From Trebonia sp963771985 (GTDB lineage Bacteria; Actinomycetota; Actinomycetes; Streptosporangiales; Streptosporangiaceae), in contig CAVYVO010000013.1 in the NCBI GenBank assembly GCA_963771985.1, positions 66,109 to 130,108 of the forward strand: a DNA stretch of 64,000 nucleotides, in the 5' to 3' direction. Numbering within the stretch: the first letter of the stretch is position 1; the number at the start of each line of letters is the position of its first letter. Below are positions 9,565-17,906 of this stretch, piece by piece. The position numbers were made by a program, and so were the translations under genes. A model generated the notes under the pieces. That model made no database searches. It saw only the letters and a program-made list of their open reading frames with translations, and was not told the DNA's origin.

Positions 9565-10528
9565 ATGCGGTTCGATCTTCGCCAGCTGCGGTACTTCGTG
9601 ACCGTCGCCGAGGAACTGAACTTCACCCGTGCCGCGGACCGGCTCAACGTGGCACAGCAGTCCCTCAGCAGCGCGATCGCCCGACTGGAAGCAGGGATCG
9701 GGTTCAAGCTCTTCGAGCGCACGAGCCGCACCGTCACGCTGACCGAGCGCGGCTCGCGGTGGCTGCCCTACGCCCGCGAGGTACTGGTGGCCGCTGAACG
9801 CGCGCGGGACGCCGCGGACGACCTCGCGGCCGGGAGCGCGGGGACCCTGCGGGTTGGCCTGGCGGCGACGGCGGCGGTCGCGTTCACTCCGGCGCTGCTC
9901 AGCGCGTTCGCCGCCGCGCACCCCGACGTTCGCCTGCTCACCAGCCACTACGGCCTCGAGGATCCCACGGGCGGGCTGCGCGAGCATGCGACCGACGTCG
10001 CGATCGTCCGGCCGCCGTTCGAAAGCGACGGGCTCGACATAATCGTCGTCGCCGCCGAGCCACGCTACGCCACGGTCGCGACCTCGCACCCGCTCGCCGG
10101 CCGGCTGGCGGTCACGTTCGATGACCTCGCCGGCGAGCCCTGGATCGAGATCACCGCGTCCGACCCGGTTCTGGTGCGCGTTCTGGCGGGTGAGCGAGCG
10201 GCGCCCGGCACCGCCCCGTTTCGGAGCCCGCGGCAGGACACTGGACGACCTCCTGGAAGCCGCCCGCGATGGCCGGGCGACTGGCCTGGTCCCGGCGTCG
10301 ATCGCCCGGTCCCATAAGTGGCCCGGGCTGGCGTTCGTCCAGGTCACCGATATCCCGGACTCGGAGATCGCGGTGGCGTGGCGCTCCGGCCGCCGTTCGC
10401 CGCTGGTGCGCGACTTCGTCGCGCTCACTCTGTCCTGGGCAGGCCGGTTACCCATGACCAGGCCTGCCCCTGAGGCTGCTCCCCGCCGCGTGCCGCGTGC
10501 CGGGTCACGGCCTCGGCGACGCTGCTGA
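9565..10528 (+). pseudogene. LysR-family transcriptional regulator, frame broken by one base
   Basis: The N-terminal winged helix-turn-helix (DLRQLRYFVTVAEELNFTRAADRLNVAQQSLSSAIARLE) and the first half of the effector domain are read from the ATG at 9565. The match then continues in the next frame from about 10170 (FGARGRTLDDLLEAARDGRATGLVPAS...). Removing one T of the GGTTCTGG at 10167-10174 gives DPVWCAFW and restores a single frame of normal LysR length ending at 10528. Left alone, frame 1 stops at 10317 with an unrelated tail. Sequencing error or a recent mutation are both possible. The target genes are unknown; the divergent globin gene is a neighbour. Confidence 0.8.
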
Positions 10529-11672
10529 TGAACCCCCGGGCGGCCTCGATCACCTGCACCCTGGCCGGCTCGTATCCTTCGGCGGTCAAGGTGCCGGGCG
10601 GCAGCCGGCAGACCCCGGCCAGGGTAAGCGTGCTGCTGTCCCGCCCGGTGCCCGGGGCCAGAGTAATGTCTGCATCGAGCACCACGGTGAACTCATCGCC
10701 TGGCTCCGCCGACTCCCACCGCACGGACAGCAGCGTGCAGGACCCGGCGGATACCGGCAGCTTCCCGAACGTCACCGCCACCACCTCGGGTCTGCTGCCA
10801 GGCAGGCTCATCATCCAGCCGCTGTCGGCCAGCTTGGCCAGCCCGTCCCGCGCGGCGGCCGACCCTATGTTCAGGACGATCTTCGCGCCTACCATCATGC
10901 GGCCAGCACACCAGGCCATGGGACGGCAGCAGCAGGGGCCTAAGTCCTGCGTTGTCCGTATCTGTCCGGGATCGGCGTAGCCGCGGGTGTAGGCGTAGCG
11001 GATCGCCTGGGCGCGGTCGCGGGATCCGGTCTTGGCGAAGATCCGGTTGACGTGGGTCTTCACCGTCGCCTCGCTCACGAACAGGGTCCGGGCGATCTCC
11101 CGGTTGGACTGGCCGGCCGCGATGAGCTTCAGGACCTCGGCCTCGCGCGGCGTGAGCTCGTCATCGCCGGACGGCGCGGTCCGCTCCGCCGCCGGCGTCG
11201 TCGCCTCGGGGGCGCGGGCCGCAGCGCTGAGCAGCCGCTGCTGGACTCCCGGGTCGAGCACCGCCTGTCCGGCCGCGGCGGCCTGGATGGCGCGGCCGAT
11301 CTCGGCGCGCGTCGCGTCCTTGGTCAGGTAGCCGAGCGCGCCCGCGCGCAGCGCGCCGATGATCGACTCGTCGTCGGCGTAGGTGGTGAGGACGACTACG
11401 CGGGTGCCGGGATGTTCGGCGGTGATGCGGGCCGTCGCGGTCACGCCGTCGCAGCCGGGCATGTTCAGGTCCATCAGCACCACGCGCGGGTTCGTCTTGG
11501 CGACGAGTTCGACGGCGGCGTCTCCGTCCGCCGCCTCGCCCGCGACCGTGATGCCCGGCAGCGTGCCGAGCAGCAGCACCAGGCCCTCGCGGACCGCCGA
11601 CTGGTCGTCGGCGACGACGACGGTGACCGCATCTTCTGATGTCACGCCGGGAGTGTCAGGCATACCTGCCAT
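10425..11672 (-). CDS. NarL/LuxR-type response regulator with unusual C-terminal extension
   Basis: Residues 15-130 are a receiver domain with phospho-acceptor Asp68 (VVLMDLNMP) and Lys118. Residues 172-232 are a LuxR helix-turn-helix (LTPREAEVLKLIAAGQSNREIARTLF), where such regulators normally end. Here the frame runs on through an odd cysteine-rich linker (CCC at 247-249) into a further compact region (about 259-390, starting MMVGAKIVLNIG) that I do not recognise. This may be a fusion, or two genes whose separating stop was lost. Three starts are possible: 11672, 11663, or a GTG at 11645 overlapping the kinase stop as GTGA. Its partner is the histidine kinase encoded immediately upstream. 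Confidence 0.85.
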   Translation of the reverse strand: MAGMPDTPGVTSEDAVTVVVADDQSAVREGLVLLLGTLPGITVAGEAADGDAAVELVAKTNPRVVLMDLNMPGCDGVTATARITAEHPGTRVVVLTTYADDESIIGALRAGALGYLTKDATRAEIGRAIQAAAAGQAVLDPGVQQRLLSAAARAPEATTPAAERTAPSGDDELTPREAEVLKLIAAGQSNREIARTLFVSEATVKTHVNRIFAKTGSRDRAQAIRYAYTRGYADPGQIRTTQDLGPCCCRPMAWCAGRMMVGAKIVLNIGSAAARDGLAKLADSGWMMSLPGSRPEVVAVTFGKLPVSAGSCTLLSVRWESAEPGDEFTVVLDADITLAPGTGRDSSTLTLAGVCRLPPGTLTAEGYEPARVQVIEAARGFISSVAEAVTRHAARGGEQPQGQAWSWVTGLPRTE

Positions 11673-12865
11673 TGTCCACCGGCCGGCCCGGTGATCAGGG
11701 TGCCGCCGCTGAGTGCGGCCCGTTCCCGCAGGCCGGTGAGCCCGTACCCCGCGCCCGTGCGGGCGAGCGGCCCGCCCGTACCGCCTGGCGGCAGCGGGTT
11801 GACGACCCGCACCGTCGTCTCGGCGGGGTCGAACCGCAGGGTCAGGCTGACGGGCTGGCCCGGCGCGTGCTTGCGCGCGTTGGTGAGCGCCTCCTGGGCG
11901 GTCCGGAACGCCGTCAGGCCCGCCTCGGCGCCCACCGGGCGTGGTTCCCCCACGACGCTGAAGTCGACCGGCGCGTCGCCGTCCGCGCGGTACTCGTCGG
12001 CCAGTGCCCGAAGCTGCCCGGCGAGGGAGCTGACGGGCGCCGACTCGGTCTGAGTGTCACGCAGCGCCAGAATCGCGCGGCGTGCCTCCGCCAGGCCTTC
12101 CCTGGTGAAGACGCCGGCGCGCTCGACGCACTCGATGGCCTTGGCGAGCTCGGGTCCCTGCTCGGGCAGCGAGCTCAGCAGGCCCTCGGCGGCCTGCAGG
12201 TTCACCGACACCGCGCCGAGCGAGTGGGCGAGCACGTCGTGGATCTCCCTGGCGATCCGCGCCCGTTCGGCCAGCGCCGTCGCCTGGGTCTCGGCCTTGT
12301 GCGCGCGGCGGGCCTGTTCGAGAGCTTCTTCGGCCTGCTCGGCGCGGAGCACGTAGGCGCGGCGGGTCAGGCCGAACGCCCACAGCCCGATGAACGCCGC
12401 GGAGTAGCCCGCCAGCGTGCTGACCGGCGTCCCGGTGGCGATCCCCGCGATCAGGAACGCGGCGACCGTCTCGGCGAGAATCGCCAGGGACGCTTCGGTT
12501 TCCAGCCGTACACCCGCGGAGGCGGTGACCACGCAGCCGACCGCGACGGCGGGACTGCGCCAGGAGATGGCGGCGAGCACACCGCCGGCCGCCCCCATCA
12601 CGACCAGCGCCGGCACCATCACGGCGAGCTTGCGGCGTCCCGCGAAGTCCCATACCAGCCAGGCGGCGGCCGAGACGGCGAGCATGATCGCGACCGTGGC
12701 GCCGCTGGCGCCCTCGCCAGGGCGCGGTGTGGACAGGGGGACCGTGACCAGCACCATCACCAGGACAAGGAGCCGCACGACCCCGATCACCGGCGGCATG
12801 TCGCCTGGATCGGCAGGCCGTTCCCAGCCTTCCGGCACCAGGCGCGCGGCGATCGATCGGAACAC
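11642..12865 (-). CDS. sensor histidine kinase, NarL-partner type (HisKA_3)
   Basis: Membrane sensor kinase that phosphorylates the co-encoded response regulator. About four to six hydrophobic helices (first near RLLVLVMVLVTVPL) precede a coiled linker. The dimerisation/phosphoacceptor helix ERARIAREIHDVLAHSLGAVSVNLQ carries the His. The ATPase domain has an N-box-like AFRTAQEALTNARKHA and a G-box GAGYGLTGLRERA. The frame is open to 12976, but a GTG at 12865 follows GGAGG closely, and an ATG at 12799 is another option; the start is uncertain. Its stop overlaps the regulator gene. The stimulus is unknown. Confidence 0.88.
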   Translation of the reverse strand: MFRSIAARLVPEGWERPADPGDMPPVIGVVRLLVLVMVLVTVPLSTPRPGEGASGATVAIMLAVSAAAWLVWDFAGRRKLAVMVPALVVMGAAGGVLAAISWRSPAVAVGCVVTASAGVRLETEASLAILAETVAAFLIAGIATGTPVSTLAGYSAAFIGLWAFGLTRRAYVLRAEQAEEALEQARRAHKAETQATALAERARIAREIHDVLAHSLGAVSVNLQAAEGLLSSLPEQGPELAKAIECVERAGVFTREGLAEARRAILALRDTQTESAPVSSLAGQLRALADEYRADGDAPVDFSVVGEPRPVGAEAGLTAFRTAQEALTNARKHAPGQPVSLTLRFDPAETTVRVVNPLPPGGTGGPLARTGAGYGLTGLRERAALSGGTLITGPAGGQWQVCLTLPA

Positions 12866-12910
12866 GCCTCCAACGTATCCCGCGTACCCCGCCGTCCGCG
12901 CCGGCGACCG

Positions 12911-12986
12911 GGTGGAGCCCGGGTGGAGACCTCGGCGTCCACCCGGCGTCCATCCGCGCGGCGTCCAGGCCTCCATCCGGCGTGGA
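12911..12986. promoter_or_regulatory. phased GGTGGAG / CGTCCA repeats in divergent promoter
   Basis: Between the kinase start and the divergent membrane-protein gene, GGTGGAG occurs at 12911 and 12922 (11 bp apart). The complementary-type TCCA units occur at 12938 and 12949 (11 bp apart), 12964 and 12972, and TGGA again at 12983. About one helical turn of spacing and both orientations suggest a binding region for a dimeric regulator, most simply the adjacent NarL-type response regulator. Confidence 0.45.
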
Positions 12987-13077
12987 CCCGGTATCGAGCC
13001 GTGGGCCGACGCGGCGGGAGGGCCCCGCTCCCTAGCGTGGCATGCGTAACCGAAAACGCCTCCCCAAGGAGTTCGCA

Positions 13078-13617
13078 GTGGACGCCAGTGTTCTGATCCC
13101 GAACCTCATCATTCTCGTCGCCGTCCTCGCATCAGACCTTGGCCAGCGCCCCGTCAGCACGCACCGGCTGCTCCGCCCGTTCATCACCGCGGCCGTCATC
13201 GTGCCGTTCTTCTTCAAGGGCGTGGCCACGTCGGGCAACGGCCTGCTGCTTGAGATAGCCGCTGTGGCGGCAGGCCTGGCGCTGGGCGTGCTGGCAGCGT
13301 CGCTGATGCGGGTCTACACCCGCGAGCGGTCGGGCAAGGTCGTCACCCACGCCGGCCTGCCGTACGCGCTGCTGTGGATCGCCGTCGTCGGCGGCCGGAT
13401 CTTCTTCGCCTACGGCTCGCAGCACGTGTTCAGTGAGCAGATCGGCCGCTGGATGATGACCAACCAGATCACCGTCAACGCGCTCACCGATGGCCTGATC
13501 TTTCTGTCCGTCGCGATGCTGCTGGCCCGCACCGGCACCCTGGCCGTCAGGGCCCGCCGGGTCACCGCGCGGCGCCCGGCCCAGCTGGCCGTCGCCGAAG
13601 CAGCCGGCAGCCGGTAA
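13078..13617 (+). CDS. four-helix membrane protein, DUF1453/CcdC-like
   Basis: A 179-aa integral membrane protein with about four or five helices (near residues 5-20, 33-47, 56-74, 97-112 and 137-153). It has the conserved look of DUF1453/CcdC proteins (LRPFITAAVIVPFFFKG; THAGLPYALLWIAVVGGRIFFAYG). The GTG at 13078 is chosen over the upstream ATG at 13042 because AAGGAG stands 8 bases before it. It is divergent from the two-component genes and a likely target of them. The biochemical role is unknown. Confidence 0.75.
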   Translation: MDASVLIPNLIILVAVLASDLGQRPVSTHRLLRPFITAAVIVPFFFKGVATSGNGLLLEIAAVAAGLALGVLAASLMRVYTRERSGKVVTHAGLPYALLWIAVVGGRIFFAYGSQHVFSEQIGRWMMTNQITVNALTDGLIFLSVAMLLARTGTLAVRARRVTARRPAQLAVAEAAGSR

Positions 13618-13644
13618 GCACGCGACCGCGTGACACGGTCGAAA

Positions 13645-13678
13645 TCCGGGCCCTGGGCTTCATCGCCCAGGGCCCGGA
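13645..13678. terminator. bidirectional intrinsic terminator
   Basis: A perfect 14-bp GC-rich stem (TCCGGGCCCTGGGC and its complement) with a 6-base loop TTCATC. It lies between the convergent membrane-protein gene and the SnoaL-like gene, with short pyrimidine runs on both sides. Confidence 0.8.
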
Positions 13679-13713
13679 CTTCGTCTGCTGGTGCCTGGCC
13701 TGGTCCGGTGGCT

Positions 13714-14190
13714 CTAGTGGCCGAGGCGGCGCAGGTGCTCGGCGAACCGGTCCCCAGCGTCCGGACCGGCGTCCGGACCGGAGTCCGCGGCCCCCGCCGA
13801 GATGTCGTGGGCGTAGGCGGTGTCCATGTACTCGCGCAGGAACTTCACCTGGTCGCCGCTGATCTGGGCGACGAACACGTACGAGTTCTCGTACAGGTTG
13901 CCGTTGCGCAGCTTTCCCCGGCCTATGGTCTCGGCGACCACCCAGTCGCCTTCGCCGATCATGCGGACGACTTCGATCTTCGGGTCGCCCGGCTCGAACA
14001 GCCCCTCGCGCACCGGCTGGAGGAAGTCCTCGATGATGGCCCGGCGCCCGCGCTCGGACGGGAAGCCCCGCGCCACGTCGTTGACCATCCAGACCGAATC
14101 GTCGCCGAAGAACTCGCCGATCGCGGCGAAGTCTCCGGTGCTCAGCGTCGCGAAGAAGCGCCGCAGCACGTCCTTGGGACTGTCAGGCAC
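13714..14190 (-). CDS. SnoaL/NTF2-like protein
   Basis: A 158-aa small cone-fold protein of the SnoaL/ketosteroid-isomerase-like superfamily (DVLRRFFATLSTGDFAAIGEFFGDDSVWMVND...GRRAIIEDFL). Members include cyclases, isomerases and epoxide hydrolases, and many have no known reaction. The C-terminal tail contains a short tandem repeat (GPDAGPDAG) from a GTCCGGACCG repeat. The start is GTG with GAGGC upstream. A second, unrelated NTF2-like gene lies at 59868. Confidence 0.8.
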   Translation of the reverse strand: MPDSPKDVLRRFFATLSTGDFAAIGEFFGDDSVWMVNDVARGFPSERGRRAIIEDFLQPVREGLFEPGDPKIEVVRMIGEGDWVVAETIGRGKLRNGNLYENSYVFVAQISGDQVKFLREYMDTAYAHDISAGAADSGPDAGPDAGDRFAEHLRRLGH

Positions 14191-14271
14191 GCCTCGATGC
14201 TCTCACGCGGCCCCAGGCGGGGAAATCGCCTGAGGCCCAGCGAAACCGCGCGTCGTCTTGTGCCGCGGCGA

Positions 14272-14568
14272 CTACGCGGGGTCCGGCAGACCGAACTGGA
14301 CCCGCGCGACCTGTTCGGCGAGCGGCGCGAGCCTGGCCCGTGCTGCGTTGTGGGCGGCGTCTTGATCGTAAGCGCGGTACGACGCTTCGTCCTTGAAGTC
14401 GGCGACGATCGCGAAGCTCCAGTTGCCCTCGCGGAACGCGAGGTCGTCACCGAGCGTGTAGCTGAGCGTCCCCGGGCAGTTGAGGTTCCTGAGCGCGTCC
14501 TGGATGGCCGCGACCTCGGCGGCATCGGATCCGGCCTTCAGCTTGACGAGAACGACGTTGCGGATCAT
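14272..14568 (-). CDS. Dabb-domain (stress-responsive alpha/beta barrel) protein
   Basis: A 98-aa single ferredoxin-like Dabb domain (MIRNVVLVKLKAGSD...SFAIVADFKDEASYRAYDQDAAHNAARARLAPLAEQVARVQF), which normally dimerises into a small barrel. The physiological role is usually unknown; some relatives act in aromatic polyketide cyclisation. It lies 81 bp upstream of the SnoaL-like gene in the same direction, so the two may be co-transcribed. Confidence 0.85.
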   Translation of the reverse strand: MIRNVVLVKLKAGSDAAEVAAIQDALRNLNCPGTLSYTLGDDLAFREGNWSFAIVADFKDEASYRAYDQDAAHNAARARLAPLAEQVARVQFGLPDPA

Positions 14569-14671
14569 GACGGCATGCTACGGGCTGCGCGGAACGGCCG
14601 GTACCTCCCACCTAGTGAGATCCGGCGGGCCGCCACCGCGGATCCGTTTGTGCCGACGGGCATCTCTGGAC

Positions 14672-14706
14672 GTGTACTTCGGGGCGCTATCCGCCCCGAA
14701 GTACAC
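14672..14706. terminator. perfect 15-bp inverted repeat, probable terminator
   Basis: The arms GTGTACTTCGGGGCG and its exact complement flank a 5-base loop CTATC. It lies 85 bp past the stop of the minus-strand RibD-like gene and upstream of the Dabb gene start. There is no clear U-tract, so an operator is the alternative. Confidence 0.5.
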
Positions 14707-14790
14707 ATATAAGCCAGTTCGCGCGGCGGAAGGTTCGCCAGTGTGGCCTGTGTGACGGAGGGTGTCCGCGCCGAGGAGCCCCTCGCCCGG

Positions 14791-15435
14791 CTAGTGCCGC
14801 GTGAACGTCACGTGGGTGACGCCGCTCGGGGTGGTCACCGACTCCACGTCGAAACGCTGCTCGAGTCCCTCGAAACCGTTCCAGAGCCGTTCCCCGCGCC
14901 CGAGGATGATCGGGACTACCGCGATGTGCATGTGGTCGATCAGGTCCGCGGCCAGGAACTGCCGCACCGTCGACGGCCCGCCGCCGATACGGACATCCAG
15001 GCCGCCCGCCGCCTCGCGCGCGACGTCCAGGGCCTCGCGCGGGCTGGCGTCGATGAAGTGGAAGGTCGTGCCGCCCTTCATCTCGATCGTGGGCCGCGGA
15101 TGGTGGGTGAGCACGAACACCGGCGTGTGGAAGGGCGGCTCGTCGCCCCACCATCCCCTCCAGTCTTCATCCGTCCACGGACCGCGCTGCGGCCCGAACT
15201 TATTGCGTCCCATGATCTCCGCGCCGATGCCCTGCCCCCAGGTGCTGGCGATGGCGTCGTCGGCGCCGATGCTGCCACCGGACTCGCCGTGCATGGCGCG
15301 GAACGCGCGGGTCGCGAAGAACCACCGCATCAGCCGCTCACCCGCGTGCCCGAACGGCGCCTCGAGGCGCTGCCCCTCGCCCGTGCCGTACCCGTCGAGC
15401 GAGACGGCGAAGTTGTGAACGCGAACTTGTGGCAT
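14791..15435 (-). CDS. dihydrofolate reductase family protein (RibD C-terminal-like)
   Basis: A 214-aa protein of the RibD-C/DHFR-like fold, expected to be an NAD(P)H-dependent reductase of unknown substrate. Typical features are VHNFAVSLDGYGTG near the N-terminus, EIMGRNKFGP, VFVLTHHPRPT, the nucleotide-binding IGGGPSTVRQFLAADLIDHMHIAVVPIILGRGERLW and a C-terminal THVTFTRH. The ATG is preceded by GGGAGA. It is not folA, which is shorter and lacks this pattern. Confidence 0.87.
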   Translation of the reverse strand: MPQVRVHNFAVSLDGYGTGEGQRLEAPFGHAGERLMRWFFATRAFRAMHGESGGSIGADDAIASTWGQGIGAEIMGRNKFGPQRGPWTDEDWRGWWGDEPPFHTPVFVLTHHPRPTIEMKGGTTFHFIDASPREALDVAREAAGGLDVRIGGGPSTVRQFLAADLIDHMHIAVVPIILGRGERLWNGFEGLEQRFDVESVTTPSGVTHVTFTRH

Positions 15436-15504
15436 ACGGAATCTCCCTCAGTGGACGGCCAGCGCACCGTTATGACCGCCGACGCCGGCCAAACTCATCG
15501 CGGC

Positions 15505-15888
15505 TCAGCGCGCGAACTCGGTCAGCGACAGCGTGTTGCCGTCGGGATCGGTGAACCACGCGACCCGGTCACCACCAGGCGCGGTCCAGACCCCGTCCGT
15601 GTCCTGGTCCATCCCGTCGAAGCGCAGGAACGTCACCCCCTTGGCCGCCAGTTCGCGGACTACGGCCGTGATGCCGGTGACCCGCCAGCCTAGGACCGTG
15701 TAGCCGGCCGGGGTGACCGCGGGCACCGCGGTGACGCGGAGCATGGTGCCGCCCGCGTCGAAGACGCACGCGAAATCGCTGCGCTCGGTCACGGTCAGCC
15801 CCAGCACACCCTCGTAGAACGCGCGTGCCCGGTCCAGGTCGGTCGCCGCCGCGAACGCGATCAGCTCGCAGGACTCAAGCATGACCAT
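15505..15888 (-). CDS. VOC (glyoxalase/bleomycin-resistance fold) protein
   Basis: A 127-aa single-chain VOC protein with two beta-alpha-beta-beta-beta modules (LIAFAAATDLDRARAFYEGVLGL...; the second ends WFTDPDGNTLSLTEF with a candidate metal-ligand Glu). Such proteins bind small molecules or metals and include lyases, isomerases and antibiotic-binding proteins. ATG starts at 15888 and 15882 are both possible. It lies 69 bp upstream of the RibD-like gene. Confidence 0.85.
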   Translation of the reverse strand: MVMLESCELIAFAAATDLDRARAFYEGVLGLTVTERSDFACVFDAGGTMLRVTAVPAVTPAGYTVLGWRVTGITAVVRELAAKGVTFLRFDGMDQDTDGVWTAPGGDRVAWFTDPDGNTLSLTEFAR

Positions 15889-15915
15889 CTCCCGCCTCTC
15901 GAACCTTTGCGCGGC

Positions 15916-16875
15916 CTACAGCACCGCGACCGCGTTGGCCGGGGATCCGACCCCGCCGGTGAGGTTGAGCGGCACGCTAGTGAACAGGAACTCATACCGC
16001 CCCTCCCGCCGGCACGCCTCGGCCAGCGCGGCGAAGCCGAACAGTTCCCCGATCGCGAACCCCAGGCACGGAATCAGCCGGACGTGCAGCGACCCGGCCC
16101 GCGGATCTCCGGGCACCACTTCGACCCCTGGGTTATCGCACGTCACCGCGGCAACGCCAGAATCCCAGAGGAAGCGGCTCATCTCCTCGCTCCCGGCCAG
16201 CCCGGCGCACGCGTACCCGGTGGGATCCGCCATACCGGCGGCCAGCTCCAGCCGTCCCCGCTCATCAAGCTCAAGGTACTTGTCCACCCAGCCCGTCCTG
16301 ACGCACAGGACGTCCCCGAACCGCAAACGCGTGCCCTGCGACCGCATCGCCGCCTCCAGGTCCGCCACGCCGAACGCCACCCGCGTGAACGGGTCGTATC
16401 CGCCGCGCGCCGCCAGGTCGATCAGCACCCCGCGCCCGATGATGCCGGCGGCCGCCCAGTGCTGGATGCCCAGGTAGCTCCGATCAGCGTCCGGGCTGCC
16501 CTGCCACCCGTCGTAGAACCCGTCCGCTCCCGCGCGCACATGCCGGAAACCGTCCCACTGCGACGAGGCCTGCAGGTAGAAGCCGTCGAGCCGGTCATCC
16601 CACGCGCCGATCGCCATCGGGAACACGGTGTGCCGCGGCGCCTGCCGGCCGAAGAACGACGGGTCCGGCAGCCCGAGCGGCATGCTCAGGCCGATCCGCT
16701 CGCCGGTGCGCACGGACGCGGCCGCCGCCGCGACGACGGCCCCGGTCAGCCTGTTCAGCGTGCCGCGTTGATCGCCCGGCCCGTGCACGTGCCAGGAGTG
16801 CCGCAGCCCCGATTCCGGCAGCCAGGGGAGCTCATCGAACGGGACGACCACGGTGTCAGGCGCGCTCACATTCAC
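15916..16875 (-). CDS. cyclase family protein (kynurenine-formamidase-like fold), paralog 1
   Basis: A metal-dependent amide or lactone hydrolase-fold protein of about 319 aa. The family metal motif appears as SQWDGFRH, with later GVLIDLAA, FGDVLCVRTGW and the C-terminal PCLGFAIGELFGF and TGGVGSPANAVAVL. It is a long-form cyclase like the gene at 58919. The start is uncertain: an ATG at 16956 is possible, but similarity begins near the GTG at 16875. It ends 27 bp before the VOC gene. Confidence 0.83.
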   Translation of the reverse strand: MNVSAPDTVVVPFDELPWLPESGLRHSWHVHGPGDQRGTLNRLTGAVVAAAAASVRTGERIGLSMPLGLPDPSFFGRQAPRHTVFPMAIGAWDDRLDGFYLQASSQWDGFRHVRAGADGFYDGWQGSPDADRSYLGIQHWAAAGIIGRGVLIDLAARGGYDPFTRVAFGVADLEAAMRSQGTRLRFGDVLCVRTGWVDKYLELDERGRLELAAGMADPTGYACAGLAGSEEMSRFLWDSGVAAVTCDNPGVEVVPGDPRAGSLHVRLIPCLGFAIGELFGFAALAEACRREGRYEFLFTSVPLNLTGGVGSPANAVAVL

Positions 16876-16946
16876 AAGACCGTACCGGACCGGGGCGCTG
16901 CCCTTAATCGCTTGGTGCCGCCGCAGCCCTCTGGCACCCTGTCGGC

Positions 16947-17871
16947 ATGACGGCAAACGCGGACCGCAGAGTGTGGCGGCAGGTGACGGCGGACCCGCGC
17001 GCCGAGCTCAATGACGGGCTCAGCCCCGCCGACCTGCAGACGCTCCTGCTCGACGTCGAGCCGGCGCCGCGCGGCACGGGTAACCCCGGCCCGGCTGGCG
17101 CAGCGGTGGCGGCAGGACCGCTACGTCCGCCCCGCGGCCGGCGACCCGCGCCGGATATGGCGGCTCGAGGCCCGCCTCTGGGAGCTGCTCCCGCAAGAAT
17201 TCACCGGGATTGAACTGTCCCCGGTCGCGCCGCTGGGCACCTGCTCGGCGGTGGGCCCGGTCAGCCAGGACCGGGTGATCACCACGGTCCGCGGCAGCGA
17301 GGTCGTCAGCGACCCGACGAACGTGCTGGCCCTGGAGGCCGCCGAGCGCAGGAGGCGGTCCGCGAACCGGCACCCGGTCCACCTGGCGGCCTGTCACCAG
17401 GCACTGCGCGGCCAGCCTTTCGACGTGCCAGGTTACTTCCAGCACTTCCGCCTGTTCGCCCTGGTCAGCAGCGCCCGAGACCAGGGATCGGGGACGGCGG
17501 AGGCCGCGCTGCTGACCGAACACCTCCGGTTCTGGAGCCGCGCGCTCGGCGAGCTGCTCCCCGGACGCGCGGCCGCGATCCGCTTCACGGTGTTCGGCTT
17601 CCCGCCGCTGCGCGAGCGGATGCGGGACACCGTCCTCCCGGCCCTCCAGCCGTTGCCGGCCATGATCACGATCGAGGAAGACCCCGCCCGCGAGCGGGCG
17701 CGCGGCTACTACGAGCGCGGTGCGATACGCGTGGACGTGGCCGGCGACGCGGGCTGGGCGGAGATCGGCGACGGCGGCTTCACCAGCTGGACCGCCCAGC
17801 TGCTCAGCGACGCCAAGGAGCGCTGCTTCATCTCCTGCGCCGCGACCGAACGCCTCGCCGCGCTCCGCTAG
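16947..17871 (+). pseudogene. uncharacterised protein, frame broken by one base
   Basis: The N-terminal 40 or so residues (MTANADRRVWRQVTADPRAELNDGLSPADLQTLLLDV) are read from 16947. The natural continuation (ARVTPARLAQRWRQDRYVRP...LPQEFTGIELSPVAPLGTCSAVGPVSQDRVITTVRGSEVVSDPTNVLALEAAERRR) lies in the next frame up to 17871. One extra base near GTCGAGCC (about 17055-17063) explains the break. The repaired protein is about 307 aa. I do not recognise the family with certainty. Part of the middle (PLGTCS...TTVRGSEVVSDPTNVLALE) recalls class II aminoacyl-tRNA-synthetase-like folds, a weak guess. Confidence 0.6.
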
Positions 17872-17906
17872 GGACACGCCCCTACTGAGGGGTAACATCC
17901 CGTAAC

